The notes beneath the pieces were generated by a model, which was given only the letters and a program-made list of their open reading frames with translations, searched no databases and had not been told where the DNA came from. DNA of 64,000 nt, taken from assembly GCA_002490775.1 (NCBI GenBank), contig DKUR01000043.1, positions 1-64,000 of the forward strand, written 5' to 3'. Shown one piece after another: positions 40,822-48,594 of the stretch (within the stretch, counting starts at the first letter, position 1; each line of letters opens with the position of its first letter). The translations under genes and the position numbers were made by a program. This DNA is from Lachnospiraceae bacterium UBA7199 (lineage in GTDB: Bacteria; Bacillota; Clostridia; Lachnospirales; Lachnospiraceae).

Positions 40822-41357
40822 GAATTAATGATCAGTTAGAAAAAGATATTAATTTGGAGATTGCAAAAATGTTGAAGGATTTTCTCCAGGCTGAAGGAAT
40901 CCAGGTGGTTATGACAAGAGAAGGCGATCAGGGACTTTATGATGAAAATGCAAGCAATAAAAAGGTACAGGATATGAAAAGAAGGCTGGAAATAATTGAA
41001 AATGCTGAACCAGTGCTTGTGGTAAGCATTCATCAAAACAGCTATCATGAGGAATATGTCAAAGGAGCGCAGGTTTTTTATTATGCAACCAGTGAAGAAA
41101 GCAAGCGCCTTGCAGGCGTGCTTCAGGAGCAGCTCCGCGCATTGGATCCGGAAAATAACAGGCAGGCAAAAGGCAATGACAGTTATTTTCTGTTAAAAAA
41201 GACCTCCAGAACGATTGTGATCGTAGAGTGTGGTTTTTTATCTAATCGTGAAGAAGCGGAAAAGCTTTCTACCCAATTGTATCAGGAAAAGCTGGCATGG
41301 AATATTCATATGGGAATCATGAAATACTTAAATGGCGTAGAGGAATCCTCAAAATAA
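40794..41357 (+). CDS. cwlD: cwlD, 3' part (amidase_3 catalytic domain remainder)
   Basis: From the attR core the frame reads HGGTDPGKVGINDQLEKD, then through to a normal stop at 41357. It holds the zinc-ligand Glu of QLEKD, the second zinc His in VVSIHQN and the catalytic Glu of IVECGFLSNREEA. As it stands, translation could only begin internally (TTG 40854 or later), giving a protein without the first zinc motif and signal. Joined to 34555-34711 it forms a complete 237-residue CwlD. No decay (stops, frameshifts) is present in either half, which suggests continuing selection on the rejoined gene. Confidence 0.9.
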   Translation, partial: HGGTDPGKVGINDQLEKDINLEIAKMLKDFLQAEGIQVVMTREGDQGLYDENASNKKVQDMKRRLEIIENAEPVLVVSIHQNSYHEEYVKGAQVFYYATSEESKRLAGVLQEQLRALDPENNRQAKGNDSYFLLKKTSRTIVIVECGFLSNREEAEKLSTQLYQEKLAWNIHMGIMKYLNGVEESSK

Positions 41358-41424
41358 CAATAGAAGGTAGTCAAGAAACGGGAAATGTGTTAGAGTAAAA
41401 TAGAATATTGGGAGCTGACACATA

Positions 41425-42474
41425 ATGGATACGAAAATTATCGGGATGGATGAAGAAAATATAGATATGCAGGCCATTGAACTGGCAGGCAGTATAATTA
41501 AATCCGGCGGGCTGGTGGCATTTCCTACGGAAACAGTGTATGGGCTTGGGGGAGATGCCTTGAACAGTTCTTCTTCCAAAAAGATTTATGCAGCTAAAGG
41601 CAGGCCTTCAGATAATCCCCTGATTATACATATTGTGGAGATGAGCGCGCTTTCCAAAATTGTCAGGAAAATACCAAAAGCAGCATATCAACTGGCAGAA
41701 AGGTACTGGCCGGGGCCGCTTACCATGATTTTTGAGAAGGCGGAGTGTGTGCCCTTAGAAACCACAGGAGGGCTTGATACCGTAGCAGTAAGAATGCCTT
41801 CTAATCAGATTGCAAGAGAGTTTATCCGTGCGTCAGGGGGGTATGTTGCAGCCCCCAGTGCAAATCGTTCCGGCAGGCCGAGCCCTACCATAGCAAAATA
41901 TGTGATAGAAGACCTTGCAGGCAGAATCGATATGATCATTGATGGCGGACAGGCTGATATAGGTCTGGAATCCACGATCATTGATCTGACAGGCAGTGAG
42001 CCTGTGATTCTGCGCCCGGGATATATTACAGAAGAGATGTTAAGACAGGTGATAGGCGATGTGGAGGCAGATCAGACCATCATGGAGGAACATACAAGTC
42101 AGGCACCAAAGGCACCGGGAATGAAATACAAGCATTATGCGCCAAGGGGAAATCTGATTATTGTGGAGGGGGAAGCTGAAGCGGTAAGCGCTTATATCAA
42201 TGAAAGGCTTTCTGCTTTTCGTAAGGAAGGGAAAAGGACAGGGGTTATCGCCACAGATGAAACGGTTGCCAGTTATCTGGCAGATAGTGTAAAAAGTGCA
42301 GGAGAACGTGGCCAGGAAGAACAGGCTGCCAAATGTTTATTTCGTATTCTGCGGGAATTTGATGATGAGAAAATTGAGGTTATTTATGCAGAAGGCTTTA
42401 GACAAAAAGGTGTGGGACAGGCTGTTATGAATAGGCTTCTAAAAGCAGCAGGCCATCAGGTGATCAGGCTGTAG
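41425..42474 (+). CDS. ywlC: L-threonylcarbamoyladenylate synthase (Sua5/YwlC)
   Basis: A 349-residue enzyme making threonylcarbamoyl-AMP from Thr, bicarbonate and ATP for the tRNA t6A modification. The N-terminal YrdC domain (GGLVAFPTETVYGLGGDALN; YAAKGRPSDNPLIIHI; PSANRSGRPSPT) is followed by the C-terminal Sua5 domain (about 215-349) joined by the APGMKYKHYAPRG linker. Full two-domain length, unlike the short TsaC form. Likely co-transcribed with rpiB, 50 bases downstream. Confidence 0.95.
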   Translation: MDTKIIGMDEENIDMQAIELAGSIIKSGGLVAFPTETVYGLGGDALNSSSSKKIYAAKGRPSDNPLIIHIVEMSALSKIVRKIPKAAYQLAERYWPGPLTMIFEKAECVPLETTGGLDTVAVRMPSNQIAREFIRASGGYVAAPSANRSGRPSPTIAKYVIEDLAGRIDMIIDGGQADIGLESTIIDLTGSEPVILRPGYITEEMLRQVIGDVEADQTIMEEHTSQAPKAPGMKYKHYAPRGNLIIVEGEAEAVSAYINERLSAFRKEGKRTGVIATDETVASYLADSVKSAGERGQEEQAAKCLFRILREFDDEKIEVIYAEGFRQKGVGQAVMNRLLKAAGHQVIRL

Positions 42475-42524
42475 GAAAAAAATTGAAATATTTTAATGGC
42501 TGGATAAATATGGAGGAATGGAAA

Positions 42525-42953
42525 ATGATAGCATTAGCCAGTGATCATGGCGGTTATGACTTAAAATGTCAGGTTATGGATTATCTTAAGGAAAGTAAAA
42601 TAGAGTACAAGGATTTTGGATGTTATGATAAAACATCCTGTGACTATCCTGATTTTGCAAAGGCGGCAGCAAAAGCAGTTGCTTCAGGAGAGTGTGACAG
42701 GGGAATCGTAATCTGTACAACAGGAATCGGCATTTCCATTGCGGCAAATAAAGTACCTGGCGTAAGATGTGCACTATGTACGAATGCATATCTTGCAAAG
42801 ATGACAAGACTTCATAATGATGCCAACATGCTGGCCCTTGGCGGCGGCATCATAGGGAAAAACCTTGCAATTGAAATCGTGGAAACTTTTTTAAATACAG
42901 AATTTTCACAGGGAGAAAATCATATCCGCAGGATCAGCAAGCTGGAGGAATAA
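42525..42953 (+). CDS. rpiB: Ribose-5-phosphate isomerase B
   Basis: A 142-residue isomerase interconverting ribose-5-P and ribulose-5-P in the pentose phosphate pathway. MIALASDHGGYDLK at the start, catalytic Cys in GIVICTTGIGISIAANK and the LGGGIIG segment fit RpiB (LacA/LacB family). ATG 42525 follows GGAGGAA; 14 in-frame codons further upstream are non-homologous. In several Firmicutes ywlC and rpiB are neighbours, as here. Confidence 0.95.
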   Translation: MIALASDHGGYDLKCQVMDYLKESKIEYKDFGCYDKTSCDYPDFAKAAAKAVASGECDRGIVICTTGIGISIAANKVPGVRCALCTNAYLAKMTRLHNDANMLALGGGIIGKNLAIEIVETFLNTEFSQGENHIRRISKLEE

Positions 42954-43010
42954 TGCAGGCTTGTAAGGAAAAGATAATCTGATCTGGCAGGTCAAAGGCA
43001 GGTGAGGAAC

Positions 43011-44186
43011 ATGAGAAAAAGTTTAAAGCGAAGAAAAATTGCTGTTTTTATGGCAGCAGTTGTTTTGGTATGCGCATTTCCCATGACTTCCTACGCAGAT
43101 AATGACAGGATTTCAGATTTGGAAGAAGAGATCAAAAGAAGAAATCAGGAAAAAGAGCAGACGGAAAACGAGATCAATGAGCGTAAGGATGAAATTGGCG
43201 ACCTTCAGGAGACCACTGAAGGTCTTAAGGGGCAGCTTAATAATTTAAATACCAATTTAACCCAGGTGAGCAATAATCTGGCTGAATTAGAGCAGCAGAT
43301 TCTGGAAAAAAATCTGGAAATAGAAATTACCCAGGAACAGCTTGCGGAAGCAAGGGAAACGGAAGAAGCCCAGTACGCGGCAATGAAAAAGCGCATTCAA
43401 TTTATGTACGAGAAGCGTGATTTTGTGATGATGGAAATGTTGTTTGGAGCAGCAAGTTTTTCTGACCTCTTAAATCGGAATGATTACATTGAACAGTTGG
43501 CGGAATATGACAGGGAGCAGCTTGAGATTTATCAGGCAACCAGAGCAGAAATTGAAGAAAAGGAAGCACAGCTTGAAGCGGAGAAGAAGGAGTTGGATGA
43601 ACTTAAGGTTTCTGTGGAAGCAGAACAGAGCCGGGTTGCAGGTCTGGTGAGCCAGACTTCAGGTAAAATATCCAGCTATCAGAATGAGATACAGGCAACG
43701 GAAGCTGAAATGCGGGAATATGAAAAACAGCTTCAGGAGCAGAAAAACAGCATTGCACAGTTACAGAAGGAATTAGAAGAAGAAAGAAGACTTTCCCAGT
43801 TGGCTTCCCAGTCAGCCTGGCGGGATATTTCAGAAATATCCTTTGCAGATGGTGACAAATACCTGCTGGCCAATCTCATCTATTGTGAAGCGGGCAACCA
43901 GCCTTATGAGGGGCAGATCGCAGTAGGGGCTGTTGTTATGAACCGGGTTATGAGTTCAGTATTCCCGGATACGGTGGTGGGAGTTATCTATCAGAATAAA
44001 CAGTTTTCCCCTGTTGCCAGCGGACGCCTTGCCCTTGCACTTGCAGAAAATCATGCAACGGAAGCATGTTATCGGGCAGCAGAAGAGGCTATGTCGGGAC
44101 GTACTACCGTAGGAAACTGCCTGTTCTTCAGGACGCCCATTGAAGGCCTTACCGGTACCCAGATCGGGGGACATATTTTCTATTGA
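43011..44186 (+). CDS. Exported coiled-coil protein with SleB-type cell wall hydrolase domain
   Basis: A 391-residue exported protein. The signal peptide (KIAVFMAAVVLVCAFPMTSYA) is cleaved near residue 30, followed by a long coiled coil (about 33-265, Glu/Gln/Lys heptads). A Hydrolase_2/SleB domain at the C-terminus has YLLANLIYCEAGNQPYEGQI with its catalytic-type Glu, AVGAVVMNRVMSS and NKQFSPVASGRL. SleB-type enzymes are lytic transglycosylases of spore cortex; the coiled coil resembles PcsB/CwlO-type hydrolases. ATG 43011 follows AGGTGAGG. Its last 7 bases overlap the convergent DUF402 gene. Confidence 0.92.
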   Translation: MRKSLKRRKIAVFMAAVVLVCAFPMTSYADNDRISDLEEEIKRRNQEKEQTENEINERKDEIGDLQETTEGLKGQLNNLNTNLTQVSNNLAELEQQILEKNLEIEITQEQLAEARETEEAQYAAMKKRIQFMYEKRDFVMMEMLFGAASFSDLLNRNDYIEQLAEYDREQLEIYQATRAEIEEKEAQLEAEKKELDELKVSVEAEQSRVAGLVSQTSGKISSYQNEIQATEAEMREYEKQLQEQKNSIAQLQKELEEERRLSQLASQSAWRDISEISFADGDKYLLANLIYCEAGNQPYEGQIAVGAVVMNRVMSSVFPDTVVGVIYQNKQFSPVASGRLALALAENHATEACYRAAEEAMSGRTTVGNCLFFRTPIEGLTGTQIGGHIFY

Positions 44187-44653
44187 CCTTCAATATATGC
44201 TTTTAAGCTGTCAAAATGGCCGGAATAAATAATCTGGAGCAGTTTATCAAGGCGGAGAAGACTTGATTTTAAAATGTCCAGACTGATAGAACGGGATTCA
44301 AGGGCTGTGACCAGTTCGTTTAGATCTACCACCTTTACAAAACCGTTAGGGTAAATGATCACATCTGCCAGCAGATCGGTGACAATCATTTTATTTTCAG
44401 AAGGATGATAGTCAAAATCCACAATGTCGCAGTACCAGTAAAGCAGGCTGTCATCTTTGCGGCAGAATTTACTTACCTTAAAACCTTCTTTCAGAAAATA
44501 GCAGGAGGAACCATGATGCAGGTCTTTTTTGGGATGGAGTGCCTGCCAGGTGGTGATGATATGATTCTCATCGCTGGAAAGAATTACGTCATCTTTCAAG
44601 AGAATGCATTCATCCGGGATAATGCGTTTACGGTATAAAATGAGATTTGTCAT
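44180..44653 (-). CDS. DUF402 family protein
   Basis: A 157-residue soluble protein matching DUF402 (YWYCDIVDFDYHPSENKMIV and DLLADVIIYPNGFVKVVDLN), the fold of nucleoside di/triphosphatase YgaC/NtdP and FomD. The aspartates in DIVDFDY and DLLADV are the expected metal ligands. It has a 4-base ATGA overlap with the upstream GNAT gene. A phosphatase role is plausible, but the substrate is unknown. Confidence 0.85.
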   Translation of the reverse strand: MTNLILYRKRIIPDECILLKDDVILSSDENHIITTWQALHPKKDLHHGSSCYFLKEGFKVSKFCRKDDSLLYWYCDIVDFDYHPSENKMIVTDLLADVIIYPNGFVKVVDLNELVTALESRSISLDILKSSLLRLDKLLQIIYSGHFDSLKAYIEGQ

Positions 44654-45198
44654 AGAACCTCCTTTATGGGAATAACCGGTTTTTGATCAGGTAAATGGGG
44701 GTTTATAAATTTTTCCATCCAGATCATGTCATACCAAGAGCCGAATTTATAGCCGGACTGGTGAAAATGTGCTACGGTTTTGTACCCCATCTGTTCATGA
44801 AATCTAATGCTTTCTGGGTTGGGGTATGCAATACAGGCACATAAATTACAGATATTCTGCAGTCTTAATAATTCTTCTAAGCGGCGGTACAGCTTCGAGC
44901 CGATTCCTTGACCATGATAATCTTTATCAACATAAATTGAGGTTTCCACTGACCAGTCATAGGCACGCCGCCCTTTAAAGGCAGAGGCGTATGCATAGCC
45001 TTTTATTTTGCCTTCTGCCAGTGCAGCCAGATAAGGATAGCGTGAGGTGATATGGGTAATGCGCCTTTTAAATTCCTGTAAGGACGGGATTTCATATTCA
45101 AAAGTGATTGCGCTCTCTAAAACATAAGGAGCATATATAGCGAGAAGCCCGTCCGCATCTGCTGGTGTGACAGGTCTAACCACAATTTCAGAATTCAT
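44650..45198 (-). CDS. GNAT N-acetyltransferase (phosphinothricin acetyltransferase-like)
   Basis: A 182-residue acetyltransferase. VRPVTPADADGLLAIYAPYV at the start, IYVDKDYHGQGIGSKLYRRL (acetyl-CoA loop) and HEQMGYKTVAHFHQSGYKFG are typical of the Pat/Bar subgroup that acetylates phosphinothricin or methionine-sulfoximine-like amines. The start at 45198 follows AAGGAAA; 22 in-frame upstream codons are ignored. It is translationally coupled to DUF402 and divergent from the ATP synthase operon. Confidence 0.88.
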   Translation of the reverse strand: MNSEIVVRPVTPADADGLLAIYAPYVLESAITFEYEIPSLQEFKRRITHITSRYPYLAALAEGKIKGYAYASAFKGRRAYDWSVETSIYVDKDYHGQGIGSKLYRRLEELLRLQNICNLCACIAYPNPESIRFHEQMGYKTVAHFHQSGYKFGSWYDMIWMEKFINPHLPDQKPVIPIKEVL

Positions 45199-45397
45199 TT
45201 TACCGGTTTCCTTAATAAAAATATGTAACTCAAAAAAGATAGCAGTTCGCCCCGCATCATTCAAAACACGTCTGCTTTACATCCACTGCTGAACTATTAC
45301 CAAAATACTACTCTTAAACAGTGGGAAAGTCAACGAATTTGGGAAAATCCGCAGAAGAATGATTGGGAACGCGTTTTACTTTTTTCAGGATAGCACC

Positions 45398-45426
45398 TAG
45401 ACAGAAACTGGAAAAATAGGTATAAT
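45398..45426 (+). promoter_or_regulatory. Promoter of the ATP synthase operon
   Basis: TAGACA at 45398-45403, 17 bases, TATAAT at 45421-45426. Confidence 0.75.
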
Positions 45427-45466
45427 CATAAGATGAATGTAAAAGGTTCGCTAGAGGGGAAAATGT

Positions 45467-45772
45467 GTGAAATTCAATCGAAATGTATATCAGGCATTTA
45501 TGATGATAGGTCAATTTGGAATTAACATGTTGGTTCCTGTTTTTGTGTGTTCTTTTTTGGGGATGTTTCTGGATGAAAAGTTTGGAACGAATTTTTTGGT
45601 AGTGATTCTGTTTTTTATAGGTGCGATAGCAGGCGGCTATAATGTATATCGGTTTTCTAGGCAGATCTACACCAGAGAAAGTGAGCAGTCCTCCTATCTG
45701 CATAAAGGGAGAAAAGACACAAGGAGGAAGAATGAAGGAAAAGATCACGAAAATAAACAGGACTCTGTTTGA
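45467..45772 (+). CDS. AtpZ/AtpI-family small membrane protein
   Basis: A 101-residue protein with two transmembrane helices (QFGINMLVPVFVCSFLGMFL; FLVVILFFIGAIAGGYNVYR) of the AtpZ family, first in the atp operon. AtpZ/AtpI proteins assist c-ring assembly and possibly ion uptake. GTG start 45467 follows AGAGGGG. The tail after helix 2 is charged. Its 3' end overlaps the next gene by 41 bases in another frame. Confidence 0.85.
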   Translation: MKFNRNVYQAFMMIGQFGINMLVPVFVCSFLGMFLDEKFGTNFLVVILFFIGAIAGGYNVYRFSRQIYTRESEQSSYLHKGRKDTRRKNEGKDHENKQDSV

Positions 45773-46178
45773 ACTTGAAACAGGCATTCTTTTATTCGGA
45801 GCGGTGTGCCAGATGTTTGTGTTTCTGTTAAAAGATAAGGAAGCTTACAGCTTGGGGCTTTGGATGGGCATTTTGATTGCTGCGATAAGCGCACTTCATA
45901 TGTGGTGGTCTTTGGACAGAGCATTGGATCTTCCAGAGCGGGCAGCAGTGAAGTTTATGAGTACGCACAACATCTTAAGGTACCTTTTTATTACAGTGGC
46001 GCTTATAGCGGTTGCAATAAGCAGGGCAGCCAATCCGCTTTCTGCATTTTTAGGAATTATGGGACTAAAGGCAGCGGCTTATATGCACTTTATCACCAAG
46101 AAAATAAGCACTTTAGTTTACGGGGAGGAAATTCTTCCGCCGCTGATTGATGAACCTGCCGAAGGACAGGATAGGTAA
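45732..46178 (+). CDS. ATP synthase subunit I-like membrane protein
   Basis: A 148-residue protein with four hydrophobic helices, in the position of ATP synthase subunit I (atpI). ATG 45732 is preceded by AAGGAGGAAG. The longer in-frame reading from 45642 lies within the previous gene and is unlikely. AtpI helps assemble the c-ring. The sequence is poorly conserved and the assignment rests largely on topology and place. Confidence 0.75.
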   Translation: MKEKITKINRTLFELETGILLFGAVCQMFVFLLKDKEAYSLGLWMGILIAAISALHMWWSLDRALDLPERAAVKFMSTHNILRYLFITVALIAVAISRAANPLSAFLGIMGLKAAAYMHFITKKISTLVYGEEILPPLIDEPAEGQDR

Positions 46179-46191
46179 GGAGGTGAAGATA

Positions 46192-46914
46192 ATGGGACAG
46201 GGAATTTTATTGTCGGGAGAAACGGAAGTTGATTTTATGATTCATGGGGTATTTTCCTATGAATTGTTTGGCCAGACTGTATGGATTACAACCACCCATG
46301 TGTGTGTGCTGATCGTTATGCTGATCATCATTGGTTTCTGTATTGCGGCAAACCGTGCAGTTAAGCATGCTACAGAAGTGCCAAAAGGATTTCAAAATGT
46401 GGTAGAACTGATCGTGGAAAAGTTAGATGGAATGATCAGCGGCGTTATGGGCGGTCAGGCGGTCAGGTTCCGAAATTATATAGGAACGATATTCATATTC
46501 ATACTGATCAGCAATATTTCCGGGCTGTTGGGATTACGTCCGCCAACTGCAGATTATGGTGTGACCTTTGCGCTTGGTATTATTACATTTACGTTGATTC
46601 ATTTCAACAAATTTAAGTACCAAAAGGTTTCCGGCGTCTTAAAGGGACTGTGCGAACCGTGGCCGATTTGGGCACCAATTAATATTATCAGTGATCTGGC
46701 AGTTCCGGTTTCGCTTTCGCTTCGTTTGTTTGCCAATATTTTGTCGGGAACAGCGATTATGGCATTGATTTATGCATTGCTCAGCAAAGTGGCTGTTATT
46801 TGGCCGGCAGCGCTTCATGTATATTTCGATTTGTTTTCAGGCGCAATCCAGACCTATGTATTTTGTATGCTTACTATGACTTATATAACGGATGCATGCA
46901 ATACAGGAGAGTAG
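46192..46914 (+). CDS. atpB: ATP synthase subunit a
   Basis: A 240-residue Fo subunit with five or six helices. The essential Arg is in LSLRLFANILSGTAIM near residue 180, preceded by INIISDLAVPVSL. GLLGLRPPTADYGVTFALG is a family segment. It forms the ion half-channels beside the c-ring. ATG 46192 follows AAGGAGGTGAAG. 143 bases separate it from atpE. Confidence 0.96.
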   Translation: MGQGILLSGETEVDFMIHGVFSYELFGQTVWITTTHVCVLIVMLIIIGFCIAANRAVKHATEVPKGFQNVVELIVEKLDGMISGVMGGQAVRFRNYIGTIFIFILISNISGLLGLRPPTADYGVTFALGIITFTLIHFNKFKYQKVSGVLKGLCEPWPIWAPINIISDLAVPVSLSLRLFANILSGTAIMALIYALLSKVAVIWPAALHVYFDLFSGAIQTYVFCMLTMTYITDACNTGE

Positions 46915-46939
46915 ATTGAAAAATCAAAGATTTTTCAAT
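46915..46939 (+). repeat. 11-bp perfect hairpin between atpB and atpE
   Basis: ATTGAAAAATC (46915-46925) pairs with GATTTTTCAAT (46929-46939) around AAA, directly at the atpB stop. It is AT-rich and may protect or process the mRNA. The rest of the gap to 47057 shows only the atpE ribosome site. Confidence 0.6.
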
Positions 46940-47057
46940 TATCTATTTAGGCAATATTGCAAGCAGTGCCTGCGATATGCATGGGGAATAATTTTCAGTA
47001 TTAAAATAATTACAAATAAATTTAAAATCATGCAAAAAGCATAAGGAGGAAACAAAA

Positions 47058-47321
47058 ATGGATTTTAATGGTAACTTTATTTTAGGTTGTTCAGCAATTG
47101 GTGCAGGTTTGGCAGTTATTGCCGGTATCGGACCTGGTGTAGGACAGGGTATTGCAGCAGGACATGCAGCAGCAGCAGTAGGAAGAAACCCTGGTGCAAA
47201 ATCTGATATTACTTCTACGATGTTACTTGGACAGGCAGTTGCAGAGACTACTGGTCTTTATGGTCTGCTTGTAGCTATTTTGCTGTTATTCGTAAGACCT
47301 CTTATGGGAGCTGCTCAATAA
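47058..47321 (+). CDS. atpE: ATP synthase subunit c, Na+-type signature
   Basis: An 87-residue hairpin of two helices forming the rotor ring. The carboxylate is Glu63. The Na+-coordination pattern known from Ilyobacter tartaricus (Gln32, Val63, Glu65, Ser66, Thr67) maps to Gln30, Val61, Glu63, Thr64, Thr65 here (GPGVGQG and GQAVAETTG). Thr replaces Ser, a substitution that could still coordinate Na+. AAGGAGG upstream. It is flanked by unusual hairpins on both sides. Confidence 0.97.
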   Translation: MDFNGNFILGCSAIGAGLAVIAGIGPGVGQGIAAGHAAAAVGRNPGAKSDITSTMLLGQAVAETTGLYGLLVAILLLFVRPLMGAAQ

Positions 47322-47322
47322 A

Positions 47323-47470
47323 ATGAACAAGAGAACTTCTAAAGCAGCATAAGACGCTGCTTAAGAAATTCTATAACTTGTTCACGAGAAAGAGCATTTC
47401 TCATGAACAAGAGTTTTTCTAAGGCGTCAAAAGACGCCGCCTAAGAAAAGCTACAGCTTGTTCGAGAGAA
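47323..47470 (+). repeat. Two 68-base hairpin repeats between atpE and atpF
   Basis: Copies at 47323-47390 and 47403-47470 both begin ATGAACAAGAG and end near CTTGTTC-N-CGAGAGAA/CACGAGAA. Each folds: GAACAAG pairs with CTTGTTC at the base, and an inner stem is AAGCAGC/GCTGCTT in copy 1 but GGCGTC/GACGCC in copy 2. The paired changes keep base pairing, which supports a selected RNA structure. Confidence 0.8.
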
Positions 47471-47509
47471 TATGCCGAAGATAGAAATATTGAGAAAGGA
47501 GGTTTACGA

Positions 47510-48028
47510 ATGGAACCCAGATTGTTTGACCTTGACCTGCAGCTTTTGGCAGATGCAACGCTTATGATCATTGCGGTTTTTGTACTTTTTTTAGTGGCAT
47601 CTTATTTTTTGTTTAACCCGGTAAGAGAGATGCTTGCAAAAAGACAGGCCAAGATCAAGGATGAGCTTGACAGTGCACAAAGCGATAAAGAAGAAGCAGC
47701 CGCTCTTCGGGCGCAGTATGAGGAAAAGCTAAAGAGCATCAATAAGGAAGCGGAAGAAATTTTAAGTGATGCCAGAAAGCGCGCACTGGAAAATGAAAAC
47801 AAGATTGTGGCTGAAGCAAAGGAAGAAGCAGCCAGAATCGTTGAAAGAGCCAGAACGGAAGCTGAACTTGAAAAGCAGAAGGCGGCTGATGATGTGAAGC
47901 GCGAAATGGTAGTGATTGCATCTATGATGGCTGGTAAAGTGGTGAAGGCATCTATTGATACAACCATACAGGAAAGCCTGATAAATGAAACATTAAAGGA
48001 AATAGGTGAGAGCACATGGCAAAGCTAG
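47510..48028 (+). CDS. atpF: ATP synthase subunit b
   Basis: A 172-residue stalk subunit. One N-terminal membrane helix (about 13-36: LMIIAVFVLFLVASYFLFNP) is followed by a long charged coiled coil (residues 40-150), the stator arm. AGGAGG precedes the ATG. The 3' end overlaps atpH by 13 bases, so the two are coupled. Confidence 0.96.
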   Translation: MEPRLFDLDLQLLADATLMIIAVFVLFLVASYFLFNPVREMLAKRQAKIKDELDSAQSDKEEAAALRAQYEEKLKSINKEAEEILSDARKRALENENKIVAEAKEEAARIVERARTEAELEKQKAADDVKREMVVIASMMAGKVVKASIDTTIQESLINETLKEIGESTWQS

Positions 48029-48561
48029 TTGGAACCACATATGGAGAAGCTTTGTTTGAATTGGCTGTAGAAGAAGGAAAAGAAGACGAGTTCTTAGGTG
48101 AGATTACCCAGTTAAGAGAGCTGCTTGTGGAAAATCCGGATTTTGGAAAACTTATGAATCATCCTAAAATCCTTAAGGAAGATAAGCTTAAGGTGCTGGA
48201 GGAGGTTTTCAAAGGACGTATTTCAGCAGAATTGCTTGGCTTTTTGCATTTGATTGTCACAAAGGACAGGTATGGTGATATTGACAGCATACTGGATTAT
48301 TTTGTGGATGAAGTGAAAAGACTTAAAGGAATTGGAGTTGCCTATGTAACTACAGCAATCAATTTAAGTGAAGTGAAAAAGAAAGAAATTGAAGCTAAGC
48401 TGCTTGCCACTACATCCTATAAAAAAATGGAAATGCATTATCGGGTAGATGAGGATCTGATCGGAGGCATGGTCCTGCGTATTGGAGACAGGGTGGTTGA
48501 CAGCAGTGTCAGAAATAAGCTGTTCGAATTGCAAAGAGAACTGCTTAAAGTACAAGTATAA
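48016..48561 (+). CDS. atpH: ATP synthase subunit delta
   Basis: A 181-residue stator subunit linking the F1 head to subunit b. TTYGEALFELAVEEGKEDEF at the start, FLHLIVTKDRYGDIDSILDY in the middle and the C-terminal DEDLIGGMVLRIGDRVVDSS with family residues. Overlaps atpF and precedes atpA by 33 bases. Confidence 0.96.
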   Translation: MAKLVGTTYGEALFELAVEEGKEDEFLGEITQLRELLVENPDFGKLMNHPKILKEDKLKVLEEVFKGRISAELLGFLHLIVTKDRYGDIDSILDYFVDEVKRLKGIGVAYVTTAINLSEVKKKEIEAKLLATTSYKKMEMHYRVDEDLIGGMVLRIGDRVVDSSVRNKLFELQRELLKVQV

Positions 48562-48594
48562 AAGTAATAAAATAAAGAAAGGTGCGTAAGAACC

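Noticed and set aside
34555..41357. cwlD break as a sequencing or assembly error
   Set aside because: The two parts are separated by 6 kb of intact genes and meet at identical 7-mers in the same frame, which an error would not produce.
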